A stretch of DNA of 64,000 bases from Nostoc parmelioides FACHB-3921 (GCF_014696625.1 NZ_JACJQL010000002.1:1-64000), one strand, 5' to 3'. Shown: positions 35,344 through 44,774, counted from the first letter of the stretch. Translations and numbers: made by a program. Notes: generated from the sequence alone by a model not told the origin.

Positions 35344-38300
35344 ATGCCTAATATTTCTATTTCTGCATTACTACGTTTTGGAATTGTCATATTTTCTGTC
35401 GCACTGGCTTGTGTGCTGATGCTATTGTTAGATCCTTGGCTAGGGATGACCAGGACTCCTTTTTTATTATTCTTTAGCGCTGTCATGTTTAGTGCTTGGT
35501 ATGGAGGTTTTTGGTCAGGAATTTTAGCAACTTTCTTATCTGTAATCCTAAGTAATTACTTCTTTTTTCATCCAAGATATACTCTATTTCTTGATATTTA
35601 TAATGTAGTTAAAATAGGGCTATTTGCTGTACAAGGATGGTTTTTCAGTTTTATCTGTGAAACATTGAGAAATACCAAAAAGCAAGATGCAGTTAATTTA
35701 CAGAAACTTAGGCAGAGCGAGGAGCGATTTCGATTAGCTTTGAGCCATTCTAATATCATGGTTTTTCAACAGGATCGAGATTTGCGGTATCGATGGATTC
35801 ATAATTATCGGGGTGTAGCCTCTGCTGAAGAAATCATTGGTAAGTCAGATAATGAATTGTTCCCCGCCTCAGTTGCAGAAAAACTCACAGCCATTAAGCA
35901 AAAAGTATTAGAGAAAGATATCTCCGTCCATGAAGAAGTGTCCGTAATTTTTCACGGAGAAGTCGTTTACTACGATTTGTTAGCCGAACCCCTGAAAAAT
36001 GATGGTCAAATTCAGGGTATTACCTGTGCAGCAGTAGATATTACTGAACACAAGCGCTCAGAACTAGAGAAGGCTAAATTACAGCGTAAACTGCAAAAAG
36101 CTATCCAGCAACAAGACGAATATCTGGCATTATTGAATGCTTGGCTGGCTAGCTCACCTGTAGCCCTAGCTTTTTTAGATACAAAACTACGTTACGTTTA
36201 TACTAACGAAGCCCTGGCAGCAATTAACGGTATACCCCAAAGTCAACACATTGGGCGCACCCTGAGAGAAGTATTGCCAGAATGGGCAACACAACTGGAG
36301 CCTATTCTCCACCAAGTAATGGCAACCAAGCAGCCACTACTGAATCAAGAAGTATGTGGGATAACCTATCCATCGGGAATACATCGTTGTAGCTTGGTGA
36401 ACTACTATCCAGTGTGTTTACCAGATGGCAAACTACTAGGGGTTGGGGTGACGGCTCTTGATATTACAGAACGAAAGCAAGCTGAGGATGCGCTGCGGTA
36501 TATTGCCCAAACCAGTAACACACTCTCTAGTTCTTTGGATTACGAGGAAACTTTGGCACAGATTGCGAAAATATCCGTTCCTCAACTAGCAGACTGGTGC
36601 AGTATTGATATTATCAACCAAGATGGCTCGATACGCCGCTTACCTATTGCTCATGTAGACCCAGCAAAAGCAGAACTAGCAAGGTCGTTTCAGGAATATG
36701 TACCAGAACCAGGAAGTACGAGTTTAATTACCAAAGTATTACAAACTGGGGAACCGCTATTAATTGCAGACATACCAGATTCTCTTTTAGCAGCAGCAGC
36801 TCAAAATGAGGAACATCTGGACTTGGTGAGGCAGATAGGAATTAAATCACTCATGTTTTTACCTTTAATAGCACATGAGCAAGTGCTGGGATGTATCACC
36901 TTTGTCAGTGCTGAATCAGGCCGTAGCTACAATCAAGCTAACTTAACTTTAGCCAAAGATATTGCCTATCGTGCTGCCCTGGCAATAGAGAACGCTCAAC
37001 TGTATCGAGATGTTCACCAAGCTTTAAAGCATTATGCTGAATCGTTGGCGCTTTTAGATGCCCTGTTGGCGGGCGCACCTGTGGCGGTCTGTTTTTTGGA
37101 TGAGGAATTACGATATATCCGCATTAATCAAGTATTGGCTGATGTCAATGGTTTAAGCATAGAAGAGCATCTGGGGCGAAAATTTCGGGATGTTTTACCC
37201 AAGATGGCAGAGCCATTTGAAGCGCAATTACAGCAAGTATTGGAGACGGGACAACCTCTGCTGAATATAGAGGTTAGTGGTGAGGCGCTAGGAAGACCAG
37301 AAATTAATAGTTATTGGTTAGGTAATTATTACCCAGTCTACGACAGCATGGGCAAAACAGTAGGCATCGGGATTATTTTGGCAAATGTGACAGCTACCAA
37401 GCAGGTAGAAATTGCTTTGCGAGAAAGTGAAGAACGCTTCCGAGCAATGTTTGACCAAGCAGCTGTGGGTATTACCTTAGTTACTTTAGATGGTCAATTT
37501 CTGCAAAATAATCCGGCTTTGTGCGACATTACAGGCTACAGTGCTGAAGAATTAAGCCAGATGAAGTTTACCGAAATTACCCATCCTGATGATGTGGAAG
37601 CTGATTGGCTATATGCCAAGCAAGTATTAGCCAGGGAAATTAATGGTTACTCTTTAGAAAAGCGTTATATTCGCAAAGATGGGACGACTGTTTGGGTGAA
37701 TCTGACTGCATCAGCCGTGTGGAATGAGCAAGGAGAACCTAAATATGCGTTGGGTATTATTGAAGATATTAATGAGCGCAAACAAGCAGAAGCCGCACAA
37801 AACTTTTTAGTTGAAGCCAGCACTGTTTTAGCAGCTTCTTTAGATTATGAGGTTGCCCTGAATAATGTGGCTCATTTGGCAGTACCTACCATTGCTGATT
37901 GGTGTACTGTAGATATTCTCCAACCCGACTGGTCAATGAAACGTGTAGCGATCGCCTGTATTGACCCTGTAAAACTGGATATTATAGAAGAAATTCGCCG
38001 TTCATATCCAACCAGAACCGAAGGTAAACACCCGTTTCGGGATAAACTCCTCAAAGGAGAATCTGCTTTTTATCCTGAATTGCCAAACTCGATTTTGGTA
38101 GAGATGGCACAGGATGAACAACATCTACAATTATTGCAAACCTTGGAAATGCGATCGCTGATGGTGGTTCCCCTTTACTCACGGGAGCAAATATTTGGGG
38201 TCATTTCCTTTGTTACCGGTAGTTCAGGCAGGCAATTCAAACAAACGGATTTGGCATTGGCAGAAGATATTGCCCGGCGTGCAGCTACAGCCATTGATAA

Positions 38301-40020
38301 TGCCAGACTGTATCAGGAAACTCAGCAGGCGAAACAAGCCGCCGAGTTAGCTATGAGCCGGATGGTGCGTTTACAAAGCATCACAGCAGCTCTGTCCGAA
38401 GCCCTCACTCCCCAACAAGTTGCTGATGTGGTAGTAAATCAAGGATTGGCAGCCTTGGGAGCATCTGCTGGTTCTGTGGTGCTGTTGACTGAAGGCGGTA
38501 CTACCCTGAAAATCATTCAAGCCATTGGCTACCCAGAATCAGTACGGGATACTTGGAAAACTTTCCCCCTGACTGCATCTGTACCAATTGCGGAAACAGC
38601 CAGGACAGGGGAAGCGATTTTTTTAGCCAACATCAAAGACTTTGCCAGCAAATATCCGCAAATTGCTAATGTCCCCTCCCTCACGGGTAATTGCGCCTTT
38701 GCTTGTATTCCCCTCATTGTCGAACAGCAGACAATTGGCGTGATGGCCTTAAGCTTTGCTACAGCCCAAAAATTTAACGAAGAACAGCAAAAATTTATGT
38801 TGACATTGGGTCAACAATGCGCTCAGGCGATCGCTCGCTCTCAACTGTATGAAGCAGAAAAAAATGCCAGAGCGATCGCCGAATCCACCAACCGGATTAA
38901 AGATGAATTTTTGGCGGTTCTTTCCCATGAATTGCGTACCCCTCTCAATCCCATCATGGGTTGGGCTAAGTTACTCCGCACGCGCACATATAAGGAAGAG
39001 ACCGTCAAGCAAGGTTTGGAAACAATTGAGCGCAACGCCAAGTTACAAACTCAACTCATTGACGACTTATTAGATGTTTCCCGCATCTTACGCGGTAAGC
39101 TGAATTTAAATGTCTGTTTAGTAGATTTAAGAAACACAGTTCAAGCTGGGTTAGAAACAGTTCGTTTAGCCGCCGAAGCGAAATCAATAGAAATTCACGC
39201 CATTCTGAGTGATGAACCTCTACAGGTGATGGGTGATGGCGATCGCTTGCAACAGGTAATCTGGAATTTAGTCTCCAATGCCGTCAAGTTTACACCGTCG
39301 GAAGGACAGGTAGAAGTGCGTTTAGAACAGGTGGGACGAGATGCCCAAATTCAAGTGATTGACACAGGTAAAGGCATTACACCAGAATTTTTACCTTATG
39401 TTTTTGAATACTTTCGTCAAGCTGATGCCAAGACAACCAGAGTCTTTGGCGGACTGGGCTTGGGATTGGCAATTGTCCACCATCTTGTAGAATTACACGG
39501 TGGTACAGTAGTAGCACAGAGTGCCGGAGAAGACCAAGGAGCAACTTTTACTGTCAAACTACCCTTGTATAAAAGTGCTGATTACCAAGTGCAGAGTGCT
39601 GAGTCTGCGGTTACAGAACTAGAGAATCAAGACTCACTATTGCTTGGTGTGCAGATTCTTTTAGTTGATGATCAAGAAGATGTACGGGAATTTTTTAGCT
39701 TTGCCTTAGAACAGTGTGGGGCGAATGTAATGGCGGTAGCATCAGCAATAGAGGCATTGGAAGCTCTAGCGCGCTCAAAGCCAGATGTACTGTTAAGTGA
39801 TATTGGGATGCCACAAATTGATGGTTATATGTTACTGCGGCAAATTAGAAAATGGTCGCCAGAACAAGGCGGACAAATTCCCGCGATCGCTCTGACTGCC
39901 TATGCTGGAGAAATTGATCAAAGACAAGCCATCGCCGCAGGCTTTCAAAAGCATATACCCAAACCAGCAGACCCAGTGGAGTTAGCTCAGGCGATCGCCC
40001 AACTCCTTGGACGCAAATAA
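35344..40020 (+). CDS. Large hybrid sensor kinase with DUF4118-like membrane domain, four PAS and three GAF domains
   Basis: The protein has 1,558 residues from the ATG at 35344; a TTG at 35326 is less likely. A KdpD-like four-helix membrane domain (about 8-105) is followed by PAS (about 125-240), PAS (265-385), GAF (395-560), PAS (575-695), PAS (700-820), two more GAF domains (830-1000, 1020-1180), a HisKA domain with His1195 (SHELRTPLNPIM), a HATPase domain with GLGLGLAIV near 1370, and a receiver (about 1445-1558) with intact Asp (VLLSDIGMPQIDG). The GAF domains lack the Cys pattern I would expect for chromophore binding in the stretches checked, so they may be redox or small-molecule sensors. 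A repeat-derived linker lies between the ATPase and receiver domains. It stands alone, and its partner regulator is unknown. Confidence 0.93.
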   Translation: MPNISISALLRFGIVIFSVALACVLMLLLDPWLGMTRTPFLLFFSAVMFSAWYGGFWSGILATFLSVILSNYFFFHPRYTLFLDIYNVVKIGLFAVQGWFFSFICETLRNTKKQDAVNLQKLRQSEERFRLALSHSNIMVFQQDRDLRYRWIHNYRGVASAEEIIGKSDNELFPASVAEKLTAIKQKVLEKDISVHEEVSVIFHGEVVYYDLLAEPLKNDGQIQGITCAAVDITEHKRSELEKAKLQRKLQKAIQQQDEYLALLNAWLASSPVALAFLDTKLRYVYTNEALAAINGIPQSQHIGRTLREVLPEWATQLEPILHQVMATKQPLLNQEVCGITYPSGIHRCSLVNYYPVCLPDGKLLGVGVTALDITERKQAEDALRYIAQTSNTLSSSLDYEETLAQIAKISVPQLADWCSIDIINQDGSIRRLPIAHVDPAKAELARSFQEYVPEPGSTSLITKVLQTGEPLLIADIPDSLLAAAAQNEEHLDLVRQIGIKSLMFLPLIAHEQVLGCITFVSAESGRSYNQANLTLAKDIAYRAALAIENAQLYRDVHQALKHYAESLALLDALLAGAPVAVCFLDEELRYIRINQVLADVNGLSIEEHLGRKFRDVLPKMAEPFEAQLQQVLETGQPLLNIEVSGEALGRPEINSYWLGNYYPVYDSMGKTVGIGIILANVTATKQVEIALRESEERFRAMFDQAAVGITLVTLDGQFLQNNPALCDITGYSAEELSQMKFTEITHPDDVEADWLYAKQVLAREINGYSLEKRYIRKDGTTVWVNLTASAVWNEQGEPKYALGIIEDINERKQAEAAQNFLVEASTVLAASLDYEVALNNVAHLAVPTIADWCTVDILQPDWSMKRVAIACIDPVKLDIIEEIRRSYPTRTEGKHPFRDKLLKGESAFYPELPNSILVEMAQDEQHLQLLQTLEMRSLMVVPLYSREQIFGVISFVTGSSGRQFKQTDLALAEDIARRAATAIDNARLYQETQQAKQAAELAMSRMVRLQSITAALSEALTPQQVADVVVNQGLAALGASAGSVVLLTEGGTTLKIIQAIGYPESVRDTWKTFPLTASVPIAETARTGEAIFLANIKDFASKYPQIANVPSLTGNCAFACIPLIVEQQTIGVMALSFATAQKFNEEQQKFMLTLGQQCAQAIARSQLYEAEKNARAIAESTNRIKDEFLAVLSHELRTPLNPIMGWAKLLRTRTYKEETVKQGLETIERNAKLQTQLIDDLLDVSRILRGKLNLNVCLVDLRNTVQAGLETVRLAAEAKSIEIHAILSDEPLQVMGDGDRLQQVIWNLVSNAVKFTPSEGQVEVRLEQVGRDAQIQVIDTGKGITPEFLPYVFEYFRQADAKTTRVFGGLGLGLAIVHHLVELHGGTVVAQSAGEDQGATFTVKLPLYKSADYQVQSAESAVTELENQDSLLLGVQILLVDDQEDVREFFSFALEQCGANVMAVASAIEALEALARSKPDVLLSDIGMPQIDGYMLLRQIRKWSPEQGGQIPAIALTAYAGEIDQRQAIAAGFQKHIPKPADPVELAQAIAQLLGRK
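39574..39604 (+). repeat. Dispersed repeat inside the large kinase gene
   Basis: These 31 bases match 27 of 31 positions of 27409-27439 in mfd and are read in the same frame (SADYQVQSAE). They form part of the flexible linker between the HATPase and receiver domains, where an insertion would be tolerated. Confidence 0.75.
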
Positions 40021-40035
40021 ACCTCATTGGATAGT

Positions 40036-40425
40036 TTACGATTCCTTGAGTTGCAAGCCTGCTTTTAGGAGATCAAAATTTTCGGGAAAATGAGTATTGC
40101 GATCGCAATCAGCTTTTTCTAGTTTTGCACCCTGGAGGTTAGCTTGGCGGAGATTGGCAGACATTAATAATGCGCCTCGCAAATCAGCATCTTGCAAATC
40201 AGCTTGACTTAAATCAGCAAAGCTTAAGTCAGTTCCCCTCAGGTTGGCTCCTCTAAGATTAGCTGTACTTAAATCAGCGTAGCTAAGGTCAGAGCCTTTG
40301 ATATCTACATTTTGTAAATTAGCATCACCCAATTCAGCGCGGTTAAAATCACGCCTTCCCGCAGTGTACATCTCGATGAGAGTAGCTACTGTACTAATGG
40401 GCTGTTGATAATTGACTTCAGACAT
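40036..40425 (-). CDS. Pentapeptide-repeat protein
   Basis: The protein has 129 residues. From about residue 28 to 110 it is a run of A(N/D)LXX pentapeptides (LGDANLQNVDIKGSDLSYAD and so on), which fold into a right-handed quadrilateral beta helix. About sixteen repeats are present. The N-terminal 25 residues and the C-terminal Asn/Phe-rich tail are not repeats. Such proteins are abundant in cyanobacteria; most have no known role, and a few mimic DNA and inhibit gyrase. There is no signal peptide. It converges with the large hybrid kinase gene. The start is the ATG at 40425. Confidence 0.93.
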   Translation of the reverse strand: MSEVNYQQPISTVATLIEMYTAGRRDFNRAELGDANLQNVDIKGSDLSYADLSTANLRGANLRGTDLSFADLSQADLQDADLRGALLMSANLRQANLQGAKLEKADCDRNTHFPENFDLLKAGLQLKES

Positions 40426-40760
40426 AAAACAGCCTCACAGATTTTTCAGTACACATCTTTGTTAAATCACATAAATTTATCATAGAGCTGCTGATGTGCA
40501 GAATGCTGGCAGACATAACATAAGTATTATTTATCAACTTCATACTCAGTCAACAACCTGCTCTAGCTTTTGTTCAAAGTCAAGTCAAAGCGAATATATA
40601 GCTGTAGCTAGATATATTAGGACATCAAGCTAAGGTGAAACTCTGACAATAAAAGGTTTTCAAGTCTGTTAACCGTCAACCATCAACAGTCAACAGCTAT
40701 ATTTGCGAAAACTTCCATGTCTGTTGCAGGTCAACAAGTAGCAAAAGTTTCAGATATTAA
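40426..40760. other. Gene-free spacer with a dispersed element
   Basis: This is 335 bases between the pentapeptide gene and the coiled-coil pair. The left 165 bases are AT-rich and presumably contain the pentapeptide-gene promoter. The right part is the dispersed repeat copy at 40597-40707. No gene or RNA is seen. Confidence 0.6.
40597..40707 (+). repeat. Second copy of the heptad-bearing dispersed element
   Basis: This copy is similar along its length to 16101-16221: tatagctgtagctagata, then attaggac, aagctaag, ctgacaat, aaaggttttcaagtctgtta, then ccgtcaa-type heptads. The right inverted arm is shortened, ending agctatatttgcg, which mirrors the cgaatatatagct at 40591-40603. Divergence between the copies suggests they are not recent. 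Confidence 0.65.
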
Positions 40761-41291
40761 TTAAAGATGTTTATTTGTAATTCTGATTAAAAAACGCAGA
40801 GCCTCATTTACTGCTTCCTCGGTAGGAAAAATTTCTGCAACATCAGGCTGTAAACAAACGGTAATCTTTTCAATCTTCTCTTGTCCATGTTCCTCTTTCC
40901 TGATACCATCTGACGGATGTTTCTGCTCCAAGAAACACTCTTGCAAAGACGGTTCATTTAATTTGTTAGCCAGCGTTTCCCAACTATTGACTTTCAAATT
41001 AAAGTGACTTTTGGCTTCACGCAATGTTTTAAACTGTTGTTTCAGAATATCAACCTTATAAATCTGCCTTGGAAAAATCTGGCTTTCTTGCTCAAGGTCT
41101 TCTTCAACCATCTCAACTACTTCGTTAATTAGTCGCTCGTGATTTTGCGAAATTTGAGCAGCAGCATCTAAAATACGGGATGTTGCTTTTATTTGTACCT
41201 CAGTTTCTTGTTTGAGGCGATCGGCAATACTACGAATTTGGTTTCCCAATGTTGCTTTGCTTTGTGTGGACGGCACTGATTTTTTACCCAT
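40761..41291 (-). CDS. Hypothetical helical protein of a coiled-coil gene pair
   Basis: The protein has 176 residues and I do not recognise a family. It is highly helical and acidic, with a probable coiled coil over about 15-75 (LGNQIRSIADRLKQETEVQIKA, RLINEVVEMVEEDLEQE) and 85-120. A different C-terminal module (about 140-176) contains VCLQPDVAEIFPTEEAVNEALRFL. It has no signal peptide or membrane segment. The start is the ATG at 41291, only 12 bases after the stop of the gene upstream, so the two genes form an operon and probably encode interacting proteins. A structural or scaffold role is possible, but nothing in the sequence shows one. Confidence 0.65.
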   Translation of the reverse strand: MGKKSVPSTQSKATLGNQIRSIADRLKQETEVQIKATSRILDAAAQISQNHERLINEVVEMVEEDLEQESQIFPRQIYKVDILKQQFKTLREAKSHFNLKVNSWETLANKLNEPSLQECFLEQKHPSDGIRKEEHGQEKIEKITVCLQPDVAEIFPTEEAVNEALRFLIRITNKHL

Positions 41292-41303
41292 GAGGATACA
41301 GCT

Positions 41304-42002
41304 TTACTCAGAAAGTATCTCTTTAATAGCAAGCCAGATGCGTCTAAATTTTTGTACCATACCGACAGGATTGTTTGTTGTTTCTTCATCAGCCGAATCA
41401 ACTAAAGATTGAATCCTATCCATACGCTCTGCTACAACGTAGAGGCTGTTGACAGCTTCTTCCTTACTAGCCAAAGATTCACGCAATAGCACAACCATTT
41501 CCGCGATTTCTCGCTTTAGTTTTTCGTTCTCGGCTTTACGACGAGTTTCCCATCCTTTAATACTAGCTTTAGAACGTCGCTCATACTTGAGTTCCGCTTT
41601 GGCTTCATTGTATAGAGTCAAATACATTTCTCGCTCAGAGTTTGCTGTCTCATATTGGGTAAACAATTCATTTGCTCTAGTTTTTTCTTCGTTGTAGAGG
41701 CAGAGAGTCTGCTGATATCTTTGTTGTTCGTCAAGATAAAGCTGGTAATTTTGGGTCACACGCTCTTTGAGATCATTAGCTTCAACTTGATAGGTTTGAA
41801 GTGTTTGCTGAACATGAACCAGTTGAGATGCTGCTTCCTCATTTTGTTTAGCAAGTTCTTGCCACTCATCACGTTGAGCGCGAACCGTCATCAATAACTG
41901 TTTAAGCTCATGGGGTGGAACTGGTTCTTTTTGAGGTGAGCGAGGATTATTAACTGAATTGTCATGATTAGAGTCTCGACGATCCGCTCTCCGCATTGCC
42001 AT
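41304..42002 (-). CDS. Hypothetical coiled-coil protein
   Basis: The protein has 232 residues. Residues about 30-200 are an almost continuous heptad-rich coiled coil (VPPHELKQLLMTVRAQRDEWQ, AASQLVHVQQTLQTYQVEAN, MVVLLRESLASKEEAVNSL). The N-terminal 28 residues are basic, polar and disordered (RRADRRDSNHDNS). The C-terminus ends in a Trp-containing helix (FRRIWLAIKEILSE) that could be a docking site. There is no signal peptide. It is the first gene of a pair with the helical protein at 40761-41291. The start is the ATG at 42002. Both may be cytoskeletal or cell-pole proteins of filamentous cyanobacteria, which is inference only. Confidence 0.65.
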   Translation of the reverse strand: MAMRRADRRDSNHDNSVNNPRSPQKEPVPPHELKQLLMTVRAQRDEWQELAKQNEEAASQLVHVQQTLQTYQVEANDLKERVTQNYQLYLDEQQRYQQTLCLYNEEKTRANELFTQYETANSEREMYLTLYNEAKAELKYERRSKASIKGWETRRKAENEKLKREIAEMVVLLRESLASKEEAVNSLYVVAERMDRIQSLVDSADEETTNNPVGMVQKFRRIWLAIKEILSE

Positions 42003-42273
42003 AACTCAGCTTCCCAATTGAGTAGTTGTTATAGATAATCTTAAGAGTTAAGTATAGTTGGTATTAACTAATTCAGTATGTGATCAAGATCATCTGCTCA
42101 GAAATATTTTTGACTTCATACTTCACAGAAGTTTTCTCAGCCATTTCTCATATAGATAGCATACTCTAATGAAAGGTGATAATAAAAGCAAGCTCAGGAA
42201 TCTTTTGCTTTTTGGTTGTTGTATGACATTATCCTTAACTACTTAAAGTAATGCGGAAAACTGAGGTGATTTA

Positions 42274-43026
42274 ATGGTTCCCAAAGAGCAGACTAGATTC
42301 AATAGTAAACATAGATTATTGCTTATAGGTTTGACAATTGCTGTGCTGATAATTGCGGCACAACAAGTTAATATTCAATCACTTTTCCAAACGTTAATAT
42401 TATGGGTGCAAAGCCTGGGATTTTTAGGGCCGATCGCCTACATGATTATTTATAATCTGGCAACATTATTGTTTATTCCCGGCTCTATATTGACCTTAAA
42501 AAGTGGTTGTTTATTTGGTGTATTTTGGGGTTCAATTTATGTATTAATAGCAGCCACGATGGGTGCAATATTAGCTTTTCTCATTGGACGCTATATGTCA
42601 CGGGATTGGGTCGTGCGGCAGATAGATAAGTATCCAAAGTTTAAAATAATTGATCAGGCTGTGGCGAAGGAAGGATGGAAAATTGTACTGTTAACTCGCC
42701 TTTCTCCGGTCTTTCCTTTTAATTTATTAAACTATGCTTTTGGTGTTACCTGTATATCTTTAAAAGACTATATATTAGGTTCTTTGGGCATTATCCCTGG
42801 GACTATAATGTATGTTTATATTGGTTCTTTAGCAGGGGATTTGGCTCTGGCGGGTACGAATCATCAACCAGTTACGCCGGAAACACAAATTTGGCAATGG
42901 ATAATGCAAGGATTGGGATTGATAGCAACTGTGGGTGTGACTATATATATCACTAAAATTGCTCAAAAAGCTTTATCTCAAAAGGTGGTGACAGAGGGAA
43001 TAGTTAAGAGTCAGGATGCGGATTGA
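42274..43026 (+). CDS. TVP38/TMEM64 (VTT/DedA-like) membrane protein
   Basis: The protein has 250 residues. About five to six membrane helices are visible, and the hallmark VTT core is present: FIPGSILTLKSGCLFGVFWGS, ATMGAILAFLIGRYMSRDW and LTRLSPVFPFNLLNYAFGVT (given in parts). VTT-domain proteins include lipid scramblases and transporters of the DedA superfamily in the inner membrane. The ATG at 42274 has a gaggtga Shine-Dalgarno-like sequence a few bases upstream. The next gene, 46 bases downstream, is a paralogue with about the same length, so this is a tandem duplication probably transcribed together. Confidence 0.92.
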   Translation: MVPKEQTRFNSKHRLLLIGLTIAVLIIAAQQVNIQSLFQTLILWVQSLGFLGPIAYMIIYNLATLLFIPGSILTLKSGCLFGVFWGSIYVLIAATMGAILAFLIGRYMSRDWVVRQIDKYPKFKIIDQAVAKEGWKIVLLTRLSPVFPFNLLNYAFGVTCISLKDYILGSLGIIPGTIMYVYIGSLAGDLALAGTNHQPVTPETQIWQWIMQGLGLIATVGVTIYITKIAQKALSQKVVTEGIVKSQDAD

Positions 43027-43072
43027 ATCAATTTAAAATACCCTACGGGAAGGCAAGCCTACAAAATTCAAA

Positions 43073-43804
43073 ATGAAAAACTATATAGTAGTAAATCGTG
43101 GGTTGAGAATATTTACTCTAACATTATTGGTGATAGCGATCGCCTTTTTCTCCTATACTACACCAGCATCAGCCAATCCTATTTCTTTGAACCCCCAGGG
43201 GTTTTTACGTGGGGCTTTGCAATGGATTGATAGTTTAGGGACAATGGGAGCGATCGCATTCATAATACTGTACATTATTGCTACAGTCGCTTTTTTACCA
43301 GGGTCAATTCTCACTTTAGGTGCTGGCGTTGTCTTTGGTGTAGTTTGGGGTTCTGTGTACGTTTTTCTGGGTGCAACTCTTGGCGCTACGGCTGCTTTTT
43401 TAGTGGGACGGTATTTAGCTAGAGGTTGGGTTGCTAAAAAAATCGCTGATAACACAAAGTTTGCGGCTATTGATCAAGCTGTAGGTAGGGAAGGCTTAAA
43501 AATCGTCTTGTTAACCCGATTATCTCCTATCTTTCCTTTCAATTTGCTAAATTATGCCTTTGGGATTACCGGAGTCGCCTTAAAAGACTATTTCATCGGT
43601 TCTGTGGGAATGATTCCCGGAACCATCATGTATGTTTATATTGGTTCTCTAGCAGGGAACCTAGCCATGATTGGTACAGAGTCCCAACCCAGTAACCCCA
43701 CAGCACAATGGGCGATACGGATTGTGGGTTTTATCGCTACGGTGACTGTGACAGTCTATATTACTCGTGTTGCTCAGAAAGCTTTAGAAAATGAAGTTTT
43801 GTAA
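43073..43804 (+). CDS. TVP38/TMEM64 (VTT/DedA-like) membrane protein, tandem paralogue
   Basis: The protein has 243 residues. It carries the same core motifs as its upstream neighbour (FLPGSILTLGAGVVFGVVWGS, GATLGATAAFLVGRYLARGW, LTRLSPIFPFNLLNYAFGIT), with very high local identity. It also has a possible N-terminal signal or first helix (about 12-30) ending TPASAN. The divergence between the two copies is concentrated at the N-terminus. The short spacer before it and the shared strand make cotranscription likely. A partial heptad repeat follows just after the stop. The ATG at 43073 fits the membrane topology. Confidence 0.92.
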   Translation: MKNYIVVNRGLRIFTLTLLVIAIAFFSYTTPASANPISLNPQGFLRGALQWIDSLGTMGAIAFIILYIIATVAFLPGSILTLGAGVVFGVVWGSVYVFLGATLGATAAFLVGRYLARGWVAKKIADNTKFAAIDQAVGREGLKIVLLTRLSPIFPFNLLNYAFGITGVALKDYFIGSVGMIPGTIMYVYIGSLAGNLAMIGTESQPSNPTAQWAIRIVGFIATVTVTVYITRVAQKALENEVL

Positions 43805-43805
43805 T

Positions 43806-43870
43806 TTATAGCTGTTGACTGTTGACTGTTGACTGTTGACTGTTGACAGACTTGAAAGCCTTTAATGGTG
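43806..43870 (-). repeat. Partial inverted copy of the heptad-bearing dispersed element
   Basis: Read on the minus strand, this is the same tail as the elements at 16101-16221 and 40597-40707: aggctttcaagtctgtcaa, then acagtcaac heptads and agctata. It begins two bases after the TVP38 stop, so it may also influence the 3' end of that transcript. Confidence 0.6.
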
Positions 43871-44005
43871 AGTGAATGTTAATGACCACTGACAAAATTA
43901 AGCATCTCCTTTTAGGTGTAAATCATGAAGAAAAGGTATTCTGGGAACAGACTCTACTTTTACAGTTGTCTGTATCCTTAGAAATACTGAAAGAGGTTGC
44001 ATCGG

Positions 44006-44674
44006 ATGAATCGGATTCTCATAGCTGAAGATGAACCCCGCATAGCGGCTTTTATTGAGAAAGGACTGCGTTCCCAAGGTTTTACAACGGCTGTGGCTAC
44101 TGATGCCTACTCAGCGACAAACATGGCATTAAGTAGCGGTTTTGATTTGATGATTTTGGATTTAGGGCTTCCTGGTAAAGATGGCTTGGATGTATTAGAA
44201 GAATTACGGGGACAAGGGGAAAATGTCCCAGTGATTATTTTGACTGCTCGTGATGACATTCAAGACAAGGTTGCAGGGTTTGAAGCAGGAGCAGATGATT
44301 ATTTAACCAAGCCGTTTCGATTTGAAGAATTGTTAGTACGGGTAAAAGCTAGGCTGCGTCAGAGTGGTGGTAGCCAGGTGGTAGACGAGATGGTCATTAA
44401 GTCGGGAAATATAGTTTTGGATTTGCGATCGCGCAAGGTTAAAATCGGTCAAGAAATTATAGAACTACCAGCTAGGGAATTTACCCTCGCAGAAACTTTC
44501 TTTCGCCATCCTGGGCAAGTGTTGAGTCGTGAGCAATTATTAGATAGGGTATGGGGTTACGACTATGACCCAGGCTCTAATATTGTCGATGTTTACGTTG
44601 GTTATTTACGCAAAAAATTAGGTAATGACTTAATTGAAACTGTCCGAGGCATGGGTTATCGTCTGCGAACATGA
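44006..44674 (+). CDS. OmpR/PhoB-family response regulator
   Basis: The protein has 222 residues from the ATG at 44006, which has an aagagg Shine-Dalgarno ten bases upstream; an earlier TTG at 43997 is in frame but less likely. The receiver has Asp in LMILDLGLPGKDG, Thr in VIILTAR and Lys in DYLTKPFRF. The C-terminal winged helix ends with YVGYLRKKLG and VRGMGYRLRT. It is a DNA-binding transcription factor of a two-component system, and the cognate kinase is almost certainly the HAMP kinase starting 270 bases downstream. An 11-bp-period repeat array (44671-44710) overlaps its 3' end and is a candidate binding site. Confidence 0.93.
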   Translation: MNRILIAEDEPRIAAFIEKGLRSQGFTTAVATDAYSATNMALSSGFDLMILDLGLPGKDGLDVLEELRGQGENVPVIILTARDDIQDKVAGFEAGADDYLTKPFRFEELLVRVKARLRQSGGSQVVDEMVIKSGNIVLDLRSRKVKIGQEIIELPAREFTLAETFFRHPGQVLSREQLLDRVWGYDYDPGSNIVDVYVGYLRKKLGNDLIETVRGMGYRLRT

Positions 44675-44710
44675 GAATCTTCTCATCAAAACTTCATGAT
44701 TCTTTCATCG
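44671..44710 (+). promoter_or_regulatory. Candidate response-regulator binding array (11-bp period)
   Basis: The inverted motif ATGAGAA-tc-TTCTCAT starts at 44671, and the YTCAT core recurs at 44682, 44693 and 44704, exactly 11 bp apart. Tandem recognition sites 11 bp apart are typical of OmpR/PhoB-type regulators. It overlaps the stop codon of the response regulator gene and lies about 240 bases upstream of the kinase gene, which it may regulate. A closely similar block occurs at 56794-56833. Confidence 0.45.
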
Positions 44711-44774
44711 GAGAGTTAGAAACTAATAATCACAGGTTTCGATTGCAGCCTTTCTTCTTTGCTCACAGAAGATA

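Noticed and set aside
42169..42246. 25-residue frame MKGDNKSK... upstream of the TVP38 gene
   Set aside because: It is short, has no clear ribosome-binding site and shows no conserved small-protein pattern; it may be chance.
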